A stretch of 64,000 nt of DNA from Cocos nucifera (Eukaryota > Streptophyta > Magnoliopsida > Arecales > Arecaceae): assembly GCA_006176705.1 (NCBI GenBank), contig QRFJ01001919.1, forward strand, positions 62,001 to 126,000. Reading direction: 5' to 3'. Positions 14,429 through 25,563 of this stretch are shown in pieces. Below the pieces are notes generated by a model, which saw only the letters and a program-made list of their open reading frames with translations, was not told where the DNA came from and ran no database searches. The position numbers were made by a program, and so were the translations under genes. The first letter of the stretch is position 1. Each line of letters starts with the position of its first letter.

Positions 14429-15123
14429 GTAGATCCATCACCAATATAAAAGCAGTAACTGAACATTTACATACGATGCAGAATACCACATGATCATGTG
14501 GCATTATAACATTGTAGAACAAAAGTAAGCTCAATGAATATATAGACCTATGGATCCTTGTATGATATGTATAGGTGTAATGCTATGATTTTTGAACAGC
14601 ACGTAGATAAAGCAACAGCAACAATATTTGAAACAATAAAGAATTGCATCTATCTTCTGAACTCTGAGATGACCCAATGTTTGAGCATGTAGAGGGTAGA
14701 TAGTTGAGTAACTTTGATATGACAAACAATGTACTGTAGATAGTCGAATAACTTAGAAATGCAACCGAACCAGCAGGCAGCTTGGTAGATAACTGTGGAT
14801 AACCAGCCTAAGGAAAACCATGTTGTCGAGATCAATTAATGGAAACGAACGGCAGAAGCACAGATGATGTAGCTCACTTTCCTCAGAGCACCCCCCCATA
14901 AATCAGCTACAGTATACAAAAGACAATCTCCATTTATAAATGCCTTGATGAAACCAGCATTGAAGGACTTCCATGTACATGCAGAGGATAATGGCATATA
15001 ACTACAGCAAGCAATTGGTTGTACGTACTTCCCTCAGACCCTGTGTAGGACTGGGCGTGGAGTGAAAATTGAACAGGAAGAGCTCTTGCATGTGGAAGGA
15101 AAATTAGAGGTGGATGGAAAGAA
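14429..15123. other. Intergenic sequence, nothing recognised
   Basis: This stretch lies between the copia-1 3' LTR and the CACTA end. Short minus-strand ORFs (14531-14835) have no recognisable domain and no codon bias. I see no gene or repeat that I can support. Confidence 0.4.
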
Positions 15124-15910
15124 CACTACAAGAAATATGAATTTTACCGATACAAAATTTATCTGCATAATGCTTTGCATAGATAAATAGATCAATTAGC
15201 GATGCAAAAACATAAACATCGATAAATTTTAAATAATTAGCTATACTAAAAATAAATGGCAAAAATTAAAATTATCGACATAAAGTTTATGCCGATACTG
15301 AAAGTAAATTATCAATAATTGATATATTTAATTTTTTATTTTTTGATAAATATTTATCGATGCTAAACTAGCATAGGTAATAAGCTAATTACCTACGTTT
15401 CGTAGAAACATCGGTAATTAAGCTTATTACCTACGATTTATCAACATTAAAAAATATTTTTTTTTATAAATTTTTATTTTTATAAATAATTTATCGATGC
15501 TAAATTAGTGGAGGAAATAATCTAAATTAACTATGTTAACTTTTTGCATAGGTAATTATGCTTATTGCCTATGCTATTGCGACGTCGTTAAATATTTTTA
15601 TTTCTTATTAATTTATTAATTTTTATAAATAATTTATCGACGTTATATAAGCGTAGGTAATAATCAAAATTATCTTGCCTAAATAGCATAATTAATTAAA
15701 GCTTATTGCGGATGCTAATGTTGCATAGATAAATATTTTTTATTTTTTATATTTTTTTTATTTTTATAAATTATTTATCGATGTTAAATAAATATAAAAA
15801 ATAATCAAATTATCTAAATTAATTATTTGCATAGATAATTAGCTTATTGCCTATGCTAATGTTATTTTTTATTTTTATAAATAATTTATCATTATTTAAT
15901 TAATTTTTAG
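15124..15910. mobile_element. CACTA (En/Spm) transposon end with subterminal repeats
   Basis: CACTACAAGAAA at 15124-15135 is the classic plant CACTA terminal sequence. It is followed by at least five diverged subterminal units of about 100-120 bp, in both orientations, built on the words TTATCGATGCTAAATTAGCGTAGG and TAATAAGCTAATTACC. Such arrays bind the transposase in this superfamily. I found no matching TTTCTTGTAGTG end and no transposase ORF. This is therefore a truncated or non-autonomous element; its right limit is approximate. Confidence 0.75.
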
Positions 15911-16297
15911 ATATAATTTTAAGAACGTGATGGTAGGAGGGAAGAGAAATAGGATAATAGAAACGTACAAGTAACGGCAGCGTCGACGCTCCAAGATGTA
16001 TGTACTCCATGGACCTGCATGTGCCAAATTATTATATCTAATGTACAACAGTATAGTTTAATGCAAGAAATATGTGCCTCGGGAGCAAGACGTAGCCCTC
16101 ACACGAGCCATAAAGAGCTGCTGGTGCAAACGAAAAAAATGGTCAAAAAGAGCCATCATAACTGGCTGACACCCTGCATCACCATATTAGTGTCATCTAC
16201 ATTGAGAAAAAACCTGCATTATAAATCAACAACCTCACGAGTAAACCGAGTAAAATCACCAGATAATGTTTTATTAGCCAAAAAATCAACTACTTAA
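15911..16297. other. Short spacer between CACTA end and LINE
   Basis: No gene was recognised. The + strand ORF at 16019-16297 shows no domain and overlaps the probable 3' part of the LINE. It may include the LINE 3' UTR. Confidence 0.35.
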
Positions 16298-18946
16298 TTA
16301 GCCTCTCGGTAAATGGGGTGAACAGAAAAGTGAAGTAGATTTACCTTCCCTCGTTAACGGATGCATATGAAGCTTAAAGTATTGTGAAGAATTAATCCAA
16401 GACACAACAGTAGCAGCAGAATCACCTTCTAAATTTATATGATTAGCATTTAAATCTTTAATCACAGTATACAACTCCAACCAAGTAGCTGCTAATTCGA
16501 CAAAAAGGATGTAAAAGCAATTTACCACCCGCTTTTTAAAAGCACGCATTATGATCATGGATAACATAAGCAGCAGCAGCATGCGTCTTGGTAACCGAGC
16601 CATCAAAATTTATCTTTATCATCCCATAGGGGGGATGTAGCCACAAGATTAAAGGAACATTACGACGTATTGGAAAAAAAAGAGCTACCCCAGTGCCCAA
16701 ATGGGGAGAAGGTAGTATTGTTTGAAGAGACAATGGCTCTTCGACGAACATGAGATGGGGTAAAGGCAACCTGATTAAATACTCTATCATTGCGAGTTTG
16801 CCAAAGCACCCAAATGATATATGCAATAACTCTTTAGAATAGCAGGAGATCGCATATAATTCAACACCGCCAATATATCAGAAAAATATAAATGACATAC
16901 CATAAGAGGAGACGACCTACATGTTTATATTATTGATGGCCTCCCTAACGTTTTAGCGATTTGGAAAAAGGCCATATTAATTTTCCATCAAGAATCGTAA
17001 ATTTTTTAAAGAAAAAGCTATTGTTTATTGATTCTTCACCGCTTCAATTTATTTCATTAATTTTTTATAGAAAACAGTAAATTCATTAAACACGTAGCCA
17101 TTTTTCTTATTTTTGATCCTTTTTATTTAAATATTTTTTTGTTAAACAATAGTTTCATATTTTTTTTTACAGCAAACATTTAAATATTCATAGAGTTACA
17201 AACTTAGGTACTTGTTATATGTCACCACATCTCCGATCATCTGGACTACACAACGGTTGGTCACTCACAAAAAAATGGTTGGCTTTCAATATAAAGAAGA
17301 TCAAAATCTAGCTTCTTTACTTGTGTAAATTTATAACTCTAATTCTCCGGACTAGAAATAGGTTAGTAGCATATTTTCTTTTTTTTTCATCTTTCTATAT
17401 TTTAATTATTATGGTTATTATTAATTAATTTTTTATCTTATTATTTAAATTTTTTAGTTTTTTTAATTTGTAGATTAATTTTAAGTATTGTAAGTTTCAT
17501 GAAAAAATAAAAATGTCGTAAAGATATTTTTTAATTTTTTTGTCTATTTAGATACTAAAATAAAATTTTTATTTATTATAGATAGCATAAGCATCAATGT
17601 AGAAGAGATTATCGAGATTTTTACACAATCAAAATTATTTTGCAGATGACATAAGATAATATTTTTTATTTATATTTATTTATATATAAAATTAAATATA
17701 TTTTTATATTTTTTTTAATATCTTTTAATATATATTTTTATTTTATTATTTATTATAAATATCTTATTTAAAAAATTATAAATAAATTATTATTTTATCC
17801 TTCCAACATTTAAAGAGGCCAGACATGGTAGGGAGGTTAGCGTCCCTCCAAACCAAAAAATCATCCCAGTCATGATGAGCAATTGGTATGGCGTTTATTA
17901 GGCTAACTAAATCATCAGAAAACAATGGAGCCAAATGGTCCACCCTCCATTCCCTAAACTCAGAGATTAAATGAGAAACTTTTAAGTCATTGCATTATTG
18001 ATCAATGTTTAAATATGTTGGCCGGGCAGACAAAGGCGACAAATTAATCCATGGATCATTATAAACTCTAATGGAACTCCTAGAATCAATCAACCATCGC
18101 AATTTAAACTACATCTAGGAACCAGCAGCATAGCGCTTAGCCCAAGGTCGAGGCTTACGATAATTAATCCATGAACTGGAAAAATGATGCTCAGCAAAAA
18201 CTAACCAGGCCCATAGGGAATGAGGTTCAAGCAGAATCCGAGAGGCTAATTTATGTAGACATTGCTTTCTTCTAGCCATTAACGAAGCAAGCCCCAACCA
18301 AGCCCCCAATTTTTTTTCGAAGAACGAATCTTGCCACAAGCGATAGGATGAAGACCTCACCGAGAATTAGGATGCCCCCACAAGAAAGTCCTTTAACTCT
18401 TTCTCCATCTGATTGATAATAAGATAAACAAAAGATAAAGCATATAAAGGAAGTGCAAGTACAACAGACCGAATGAGAGCGGCCCCAGCAGCAAAAGATA
18501 ACGAACACCATTTCCAGGCAACCATTCTTTTTGTAAATTTAGATATCAAAGATTGAAAATTATGATGGCATAATGATCGACCAGATATGGGCACGCTAAA
18601 ATAATGCCAGAGCACATGATGCTCCTGAATATGAAATATATACATCAGGAATATCTGACTTAAACACTAGATGGTGTAGTATGACTTAAAATGAAATGTG
18701 CAACTTGGCATAATTGGCAATCTAACCTCAGTGATGATGGTAACCATCTATGATAGCAGCTAAAGCAACTGTTGCTCAAGCAATAAGAAAGCAGTCATCA
18801 GTATAAAAAAAGTGAGAGATTGAAAGGCTATTACAAGGTCTAGAAGGTTTCAACAACTGGCTATTTATAGGAACATATAAAAAATGAGAAAAGATATCAA
18901 AATATAAAATAAGTAAGTAAGGTGATAGAGGACAGTCCTATCGAAG
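16298..18946 (-). mobile_element. LINE non-LTR retrotransposon, 3' part
   Basis: Minus-strand reading gives the tail of a plant L1-type LINE. From right to left it shows the RT segment LRxDCPLSPYLLIL with a degenerate YTDD catalytic box (about 18800-18940). Next come the thumb and connection (18367-18645: LCHHNFQSLISKF, SFAAGAALIRSVVLALPLYAL). The zinc-binding-like region follows (17820-18360), then an RNase H domain (16298-16826: PPYGMIKINFDGSV, INLEGDSAATVVSW). Stops and frameshifts are frequent, so it is inactive. Its upstream part continues at 46632, on the other side of copia element A. No poly-A tail was located. Confidence 0.85.
16960..17816. repeat. AT-rich insertion inside the LINE
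   Basis: The LINE reading is interrupted here by about 860 bp of very AT-rich sequence with no coding content. Left and right borders share AGGCC (GGAAAAAGGCC and TAAAGAGGCC), which could be a target duplication. I could not find convincing terminal inverted repeats. It may be a MITE or simply a diverged inter-domain stretch. Confidence 0.35.
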
Positions 18947-18951
18947 CCCAC

Positions 18952-19355
18952 TATTGAATATTGAACGCTTCTGCTGTTTGGAAGATGAAGGTTTTTGCTG
19001 GAAGATGAGAAGGTTTTGAAGCTCAAAGTTTTTTTTGAAATTAATGTGAAGTTTTTAAGAAGAGAGAGATTTGCTGTTGAGAAGATAAATTTTTTTTTTT
19101 TTTGGACTTTTAAGACTACGCATGAATTAGCTTTTAATGTGAATGTATTTGAAAAGTCACATCTTTAGTTTCTGAACTTTTCATATTCTTGTAATTATTT
19201 TCTATAAAAAGAATAGATGCAGTAATGAAAATCTATGAGTGAATAGAAAAAAAAAGTTATCTTCCTCCATTTTTTCTGAACAATACTCTTCCACTCCAAA
19301 ATTTTGAGCGAGTTAGAAGCTTGAATAACTGGCTTTATTGCTTCAACCACTGACG
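18952..19355 (+). repeat. Element A 5' LTR
   Basis: 404 bp. It starts TATTGAATATTGAAC, where the partner LTR has TGTTGAATATTGAAC, so the canonical TG has mutated to TA. It ends in CAACCACTGACG, against CAACCACTGACA in the partner. A TATA-like CTATAAAAAG lies at about 19202-19211. Confidence 0.9.
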
Positions 19356-19357
19356 TT

Positions 19358-19369
19358 TGGTATCAGAGC
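19358..19369 (+). other. Primer binding site of element A
   Basis: TGGTATCAGAGC, complementary to the 3' end of initiator-Met tRNA, starts two bases after the 5' LTR. It fixes the + orientation of the element. Confidence 0.93.
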
Positions 19370-19942
19370 TCATTTTCTTGAGGGATCCGTGAGAGTTTGA
19401 AATTTGAGAGTAAAAAGGTGAGAAGAAAGCTTGGAAAGTAAAGTATGTCTTCATCAAGTTCTTCTTTGCCCCCTGTTCCTGTATTGACAGGAGAGAACTA
19501 CCACATGTGGGCAGTGAAGATGAGAGCTTTAATTTCTTCAGGCTATGGATTTATGGGAAGTTACCATGATAGGAGGAGACTTACTCGAATTGCCTGAGGA
19601 TCCGACAATTGCTCAGATCCAGTTATTCCGAGCTGAACAAGAAAAGAGCTAGGGCTCTAACCCATCTGCATGCCGCTGTATCAGAAATGATCTTTGTGAA
19701 GATCATGGCTTGCACTACTCCTAAAGATATATCGGAGAAGTTGCAGGCAGAGTAGATAAGAAACATGAAGATAATCACTCTAAAAAGATAACTTGAGAAT
19801 CTGAGAATGGAGGAAACTGAAAATGTGAAGCAACACTCGGATAAGTTGATGAAACTTGTGAATGAAATCAGAATCTTAGGAGAGGATCTCCCTGAAGAAA
19901 GAATTGTTGGGAAAGTTCTAGTGAGTTTGCTTGAGAAGTTTA

Positions 19943-20645
19943 TGATGCAGAACAAGAAGGTGGGAAGGATCGTGAATAAGCTAAGAAGTCACTCCGAATT
20001 AAGATAAAAAAAAGAGAAGGATAACTATAGGATTTCTTCCGCAAAATAGACGAGGGTTGGAATAAAGAGAAAGAAGTTGAAAAAATTCATCTCCAAGGAG
20101 ACGAGGAAAAAGAATTTGAAAAAATCCATCCATGAGCAACATAGAATTTGTTGAGGTTGAGAAAAATGGTACAGGACCTACTGAGGGAGAAAAATGGTAT
20201 AGGACTTACTGAGATAGAAGGAAGAGAGAAATCCAAAAAAGATAGAAAAGAATATAAGTTCTTCACTCCAAAAATTTAACTCTTCTTTATTTTTATTTAG
20301 GTTTATGGCCTTATTTATAGACCTCTAACAATCCCCTAACCTTCTAACAAACTCTCAACCTACTAACAAATTTTTAACAAACTTCAACTCACTAACTACT
20401 TCCTAATTAATTTCTAATAAATTAACAGATTCTAACCTCCTAATTTTCAACAAAATAACAAATAAAATCCTAACAAGCTAATCATCTAACAAACTGATCC
20501 ACCTCATGCTTTAAGATATGTGCATGAACTGAAAATAAGAAAATACGCCCATTCTCTATACACCCATCTATATACCCAGATAAAATATAAAATTAAAATG
20601 CATGTAGATCTACATCAATAATAATGTTGGATGATGTTCTCATCA
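19943..20645 (-). repeat. TRIM-like element, left LTR
   Basis: 703 bp from TGATGCAGAACAAG to GATGTTCTCATCA. In the element's own (-) orientation it is the 3' LTR, preceded by a weak purine tract (the complement of TTTTCTCTAGG, 20647-20657). Confidence 0.85.
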
Positions 20646-21028
20646 ATTTTCTCTAGGATGAAAAAAACTCGACCCCGTCAAGTCAAACATCATACTACTC
20701 TAGAAGTACTCAAAAAGATTTAGATCAATCTTTGGTAGCTCATCTTAGGTAATCTAGGAATCCTTTGACTCTGGTGGTTAGTGAGAAAGATGGCTCGGAG
20801 CAGCGACGAACGATGCAAGGCAGCATGGCAGTGGAGGTGGATAGGTGCAAGGTGAGCAAATGCTGAAAAGTCAAGATAGCAGACGAAAAACTTATGGAGG
20901 TTCGCGGCGGAGGTGGGGAGGAAAGTTTGAAGGAGGGAAAGGATTTGAGGATTATGACCTTAGGAGCTTGGAGCTAGATTTTTTTTTTCCAAAATATCCT
21001 AATCCACCCATGCTCTGATACCAAAAAT

Positions 21029-21728
21029 TGATGCGGGATAAGATGGTGGGAAGGATCGTGAGTGAGCTAAGAAGTCACTCTAGATTAGGATAAAAAAGAG
21101 AGAGATAACTATGAAATTTCTTCCATAAAATAAATGAGAATTGGGATAAAGAGAGAAGAGGGAGAAGTTGAAAAAATCCATCCTAGAGGAGATGAGAAAA
21201 AAGAAGTTGAAAAAATATATCTCAGAAGTGAGCAGCACAGGACTTGCTGAGATTGAGAAAAATGACATAGGACCCGCCGAGGAAGAAGAATGGCATAGAA
21301 CTTGCCGAGATTGAAGAAGAGGAGAAATCTAAGAAAGGATAGAATATAACCTAAGTCTTCACTCCAAAAATTTAACTTTTTTTTTTATTTAGGTTTATGG
21401 CCTTATTTATAGACCTCTAATAATCCTCTAACCTCCTAAAAAACTCTAATCTACTAACAAATTCCTAACGAACTTTAACTTCCTAACTAATTCCTAGCAA
21501 ATTAACAAATTTCAATCTCCAAATAAATTTTTAATAAAATAACAAACAAAATCCTAATAAGCTAACCATCTAACAAACTAATCCACGTTATGCTTTAAGA
21601 TGTATGCATGAGCTAGAAACAAGAAGATACACCCATTTTCTATACATTCATATATACACCTAGGTAAAATATAAAATAAAATATATATAGATCTGCATCA
21701 ATAATGATGCTAGGTGATATCCCCATCA
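21029..21728 (-). repeat. TRIM-like element, right LTR
   Basis: 700 bp from TGATGCGGGATAAG to GATATCCCCATCA, next to the primer binding site. In element orientation it is the 5' LTR. Confidence 0.85.
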
Positions 21729-22200
21729 GTTTGAGTTAAAGATCTCTTCTCTTGAGGATTCGAGAGACATCATAAAAATGACTCTTGCTAAGCTTATTAG
21801 TGCTCTTGAGGCACAAGAACAAAGAAGAAAGATGAGAAGTGAGATTAGTCTTCAGGCTGCATTACAAGCCAAGGCGGTGATCAAGCCAAGTTCTTCAAAA
21901 AACGAAAAGAAATTTGTTTATGGTTCTGGAAAAGGATACAAGAACTACAAGAAGAAAGATAGGCTCAACTATCTTGCAGCCTTTGCAAGAGGAACAATCA
22001 TACTGAAGCTGAATGCTAGCACAAGGAAAAGACTCCACCCCCTCTAAAATGCAAATACTGTAATAAAAATGGCCACATAGAGAAGTTTTGTCACCAGAAG
22101 CAGAGGCAACAATAGCAACAACAACCTGTTCAGCAACAGCAATATGCAAACATTGCAGAAAATGAAAAGAAGGAAGAACATTTATTCATGGCCATGATGA

Positions 22201-22803
22201 TGAGCAATCAAGAACAATATAGTTCTTGGTTCATTGATAGTGCTTGTACACAACACATGACAAGCAAAGTGGATCTGTTCACTCAACTTGAAGATATGAG
22301 AGGCATTGTTAGAATAGGAAATGGAGACTGGGTCGCATTGTTGCAATACAAACTAATTCAAGTACAAAACTTATTTTTGATGTACTTTTGGTGCCTAATC
22401 TTGATCAAAACTTGTTGAGTGTTAGACAAAATGATGCAAAAAGGTTATGTGTTAGTGTTTAGTGATGGAATGTGTAGCATTAAAGATCCTAATAGTGAAG
22501 TTATATGTGTGCCTATGTAAAATAGATGTTTTTTTATAAATTGGAGCTCTACAGAACCCTGTGCTTTTAGCAGCAGGAAGGAAGAACAATCCTGGCTTTG
22601 GCATAAGAGGTTGGGGCATCACAACCTCAACTCCATACAATGGGCTAAAAGAAAGAAAATGGTGAATGACTTACCGACCATTGAAGTCTGCAATGGTATA
22701 TGTGAGAGCTGTCAATTAGAGAAACAACAGATACCGCCATTTTATAGTTTTGCAGCATGGGGAACCAAAGAGAAATTGTAACTGGTTCATTCGGATCTAT
22801 GTG
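22201..22803 (+). pseudogene. Element A protease and pre-integrase segment
   Basis: The protease active site reads SWFIDSACTQHMTS at about 22213-22263, with DSA in place of the usual DSG. The pre-integrase domain follows (WHKRLGHHNLNSIQWA, CESCQLEKQQ) and ends in LVHSDLC. There element B interrupts it after base 22803. Two early stops and a frameshift are visible (about 22418 and 22780). Confidence 0.85.
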
Positions 22804-25563
22804 TGAAGGATGCAGTGCAGGATTTGCAGTGTTACTTTCAAAAAAATTTTCGAAACTAGCAAAGATGTAGCGGAAGAAGTAATTAATCTAATTAATTATC
22901 TACTGATCATATTAGAATATTAAATCCTATACTAAGGATCTAAACATAATTTGCATGCATTCATATAGATCTAAAAATAAAACTATGCAATAAACTATTT
23001 ACTACATCTATATCTTCGGAACATAATATCTTTTTGCGGGTAGCTGATCACCATAATCTGAATTCATCGGATAATGATCTGATGTTACACCATAGCCATA
23101 CGTATATTCGGCCTCTACGATTGATCCACATGGAGCTTCTGGCCCCGATCAGTCCCACTGGAGTGCTAGCTCCTTGATAGGGCCTTCGATAGCTGATCAT
23201 GATCGATCCGATTGATCGTCCACTTTTTGATTTTTTGGATATTCCAAAAAATCAGAACTCATTTTTTGGAGGATGATGAGATGGTGTACAAAGTTTGGTG
23301 AAGATCCGAAGCTCACAGCACTCGATCTCTCCATCCGAACCCAAATTCCCAAATCTTAGGTTTCACTCAGTCCAAAAATTCAGATGCACTGAAAACCCTC
23401 TCACGCCCTCTCTGTGTGAAATTTTTTCATGAAATAATTTTTTATTAAAAGATAACTTTTAAATCTATAAACCCTATTTAGATCATATCTAAAAATTAAG
23501 TGTTCTTAGAGACAAAAATTAGAAGAGAATAGAGACATGAAGAAAAAAAAAAGTGCTATAGGACCCTGCTCACCTTCACTCCAGGATTTTTTTCGCCCAA
23601 AACCAATGCCCAATCACTTTCAAATTTTTACCACAAAATGGTAGTCCATCTGGCTTTATGCAAAAAAATTCTCATAATTTATTGCATGAAAAATATATGA
23701 AAATATCATGCGGAGTGGATAGATTAAGATTGGTTGAACTAGTTTCAACCAACTTCTAGTATTTGAATTCAAATGCAAGCCTATCCAATTTCAACGCCCA
23801 TACCACCTATTTCACAAGCAGAAGGACTTTTCTTCTACGTGCATGCCCATTTTTCAGAAAAAATTGATGACCAAAAAAAAGAGAAGGGCATGGAGACAAA
23901 GATAAAAGGGAGAGGGAGGTTTCAACCAAACCAACCTCTTTAAATTCAAAATTCAAAAAAAGGTTGAACTGGTCCAACATTTGACCAAGTCAAAGAGAGA
24001 AGAAAAGAGGGATGCAAATTTCTTCTCTTCATAAGAGAAACTTACATAAAAAATAAAGATGGGCATGGGCAAGGTAGAAAAGTCAAATATGAGATGGCGC
24101 ATAGGGAGGTTTGAATTCAAACAGGATTTGAATTAGTCCAAGTTGGTTTTAACCAAACCAAATTAATTCAAAATCAACTAGATCAGATTAAATCCAATCA
24201 AATTAAGCTTAACCTAATTTATTTAATTTTTAATAAAATTAGAAAATAATTTGGTCCAGCTCCTGATCAAATCAGGATCAAATCTCACACAGCGATTAGG
24301 TCAACTCCTAATCGGGTCAGATCCAATTGAATTTAATTCGATCAAACTTGATCAAATGCTCATCGCTCAATCAAATTAAGCTAATCAATAATTAAATTAC
24401 TAATTAATCCTCAAATAAATATAGAGTCTCAATCGAATGGGAGTCTGGACAATAGAGTCCTATCACTATGAAACTCTCGAAGAGTCCCAATCCAGTGGAA
24501 CTCTTGAACTCAGTGTTCCAAATGAATGAAACTCGTGATCATAGAGTTCCAGACCAATGGAACTCTTGATCATAGAGTTCTAGATAAGTGAAACTCAAAG
24601 TCTCAATCCATCAGGACTCTAGATCAGCCATCAGATCAGGTAGTAACTCCTATTGTATGTGACCCCATAGGTTCAAATGCTAAGCCGATAGCATAGAAAC
24701 TAATTTTTTGTATCAATTGATGTGACCATCTAGCAATGGTACTTACCGTTCAGATAAGTCAAATTTATCGTAACACAATATCGACGAACCTATGGAATAT
24801 GGTTACCGTATAATTCTTCCCTATGATCTCTGTGTAATAGATGACTCAGGATTAGACTGTCAATCCTAGTAAATACATCAATGTCATGTCTGAAAGCAAT
24901 TAGTCCCATGATTCCTCACTAAGACTATCCTGATCAAGACTTTGCTAAATTAAAACATAATTGAACACAGCTCCTGAAATCAGGAGTGGTCAATCCCATC
25001 TTAATACACGCACCGACTCCTTAAGTACTCAACTGCACCTAAAAATCTTTCATCATTGAATTAAAAATTCAGGTAGTCCAATACTAAAGCACAGTGAGTT
25101 GCTTGAAAGTCACCATGGTGATCTCAGATTAGAGGGATACTTATACCCATATTCTATCATTGCTAATCTTGACACGAGAAAAGCTTCAAAGTTGATCACG
25201 TTCAGTGCAGATGTACCCATATATCTCACTTGCATGCCATACCAGTATTTCAACACTCCTTGGTTACGAAGACAACCAATCTATATGACACACAATGATC
25301 TATACTCAATAAATATTGTCATCCTAAGTAACAATATATCTTTTGGTCGTGAACAATTTAAGGACTAAACGATAAATCCTTCTTTATCGAATCTAGATAG
25401 TCCTAAGGACTTCATCACAACACAGGAGTTCATTAGAAGATAATAAAATTTATGATAAAAAATATCAAAATAACTTTTATTAATTTATAATTCATATATA
25501 ATTATAAATGTATAGTCCAACCATCAACAGACTGACGATTGACTTTGGAACATATTTTCAACA
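22804..25563 (-). repeat. Element B 3' LTR (left copy)
   Basis: 2760 bp, from TGAAGGATGCAGTGC to ATATTTTCAACA on the + strand. The 89-aa ORF at 25099-25368 lies inside it and has no recognisable product. Confidence 0.92.

Larger units (their letters stand above)
19943..21728 (-). mobile_element. TRIM-like LTR element nested in element A gag
   Basis: Two direct repeats of about 700 bp (19943-20645 and 21029-21728) flank only 383 bp of internal sequence, which has no coding capacity. The internal part ends with GCTCTGATACCA at 21012-21023, the reverse complement of a Met-tRNA primer binding site, so the element lies on the - strand. The target duplication is GTTTA (19938-19942) and GTTTG (21729-21733). 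Joining the flanks restores the gag reading. Being small and non-autonomous, it must have used proteins from another element. The LTRs differ by about 15-17% in the part I compared. Confidence 0.88.
19445..22200 (+). pseudogene. Element A gag, split by the TRIM-like element
   Basis: Gag starts at 19445 (MSSSSSSS..PVLTGENYHMWAVKM), the usual copia start. It is frameshifted near 19550 and recovers at 19807-19942 (EETENVKQHSDKLMKLVNEI). The TRIM then interrupts it, and it resumes at 21729 (MTLAKLISALEAQEQRR). The zinc knuckle CKYCNKNGHIEKFC is intact at 22050-22091 and would bind the genomic RNA. Frameshifts separate these blocks, so no full protein can be made. Confidence 0.85.
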
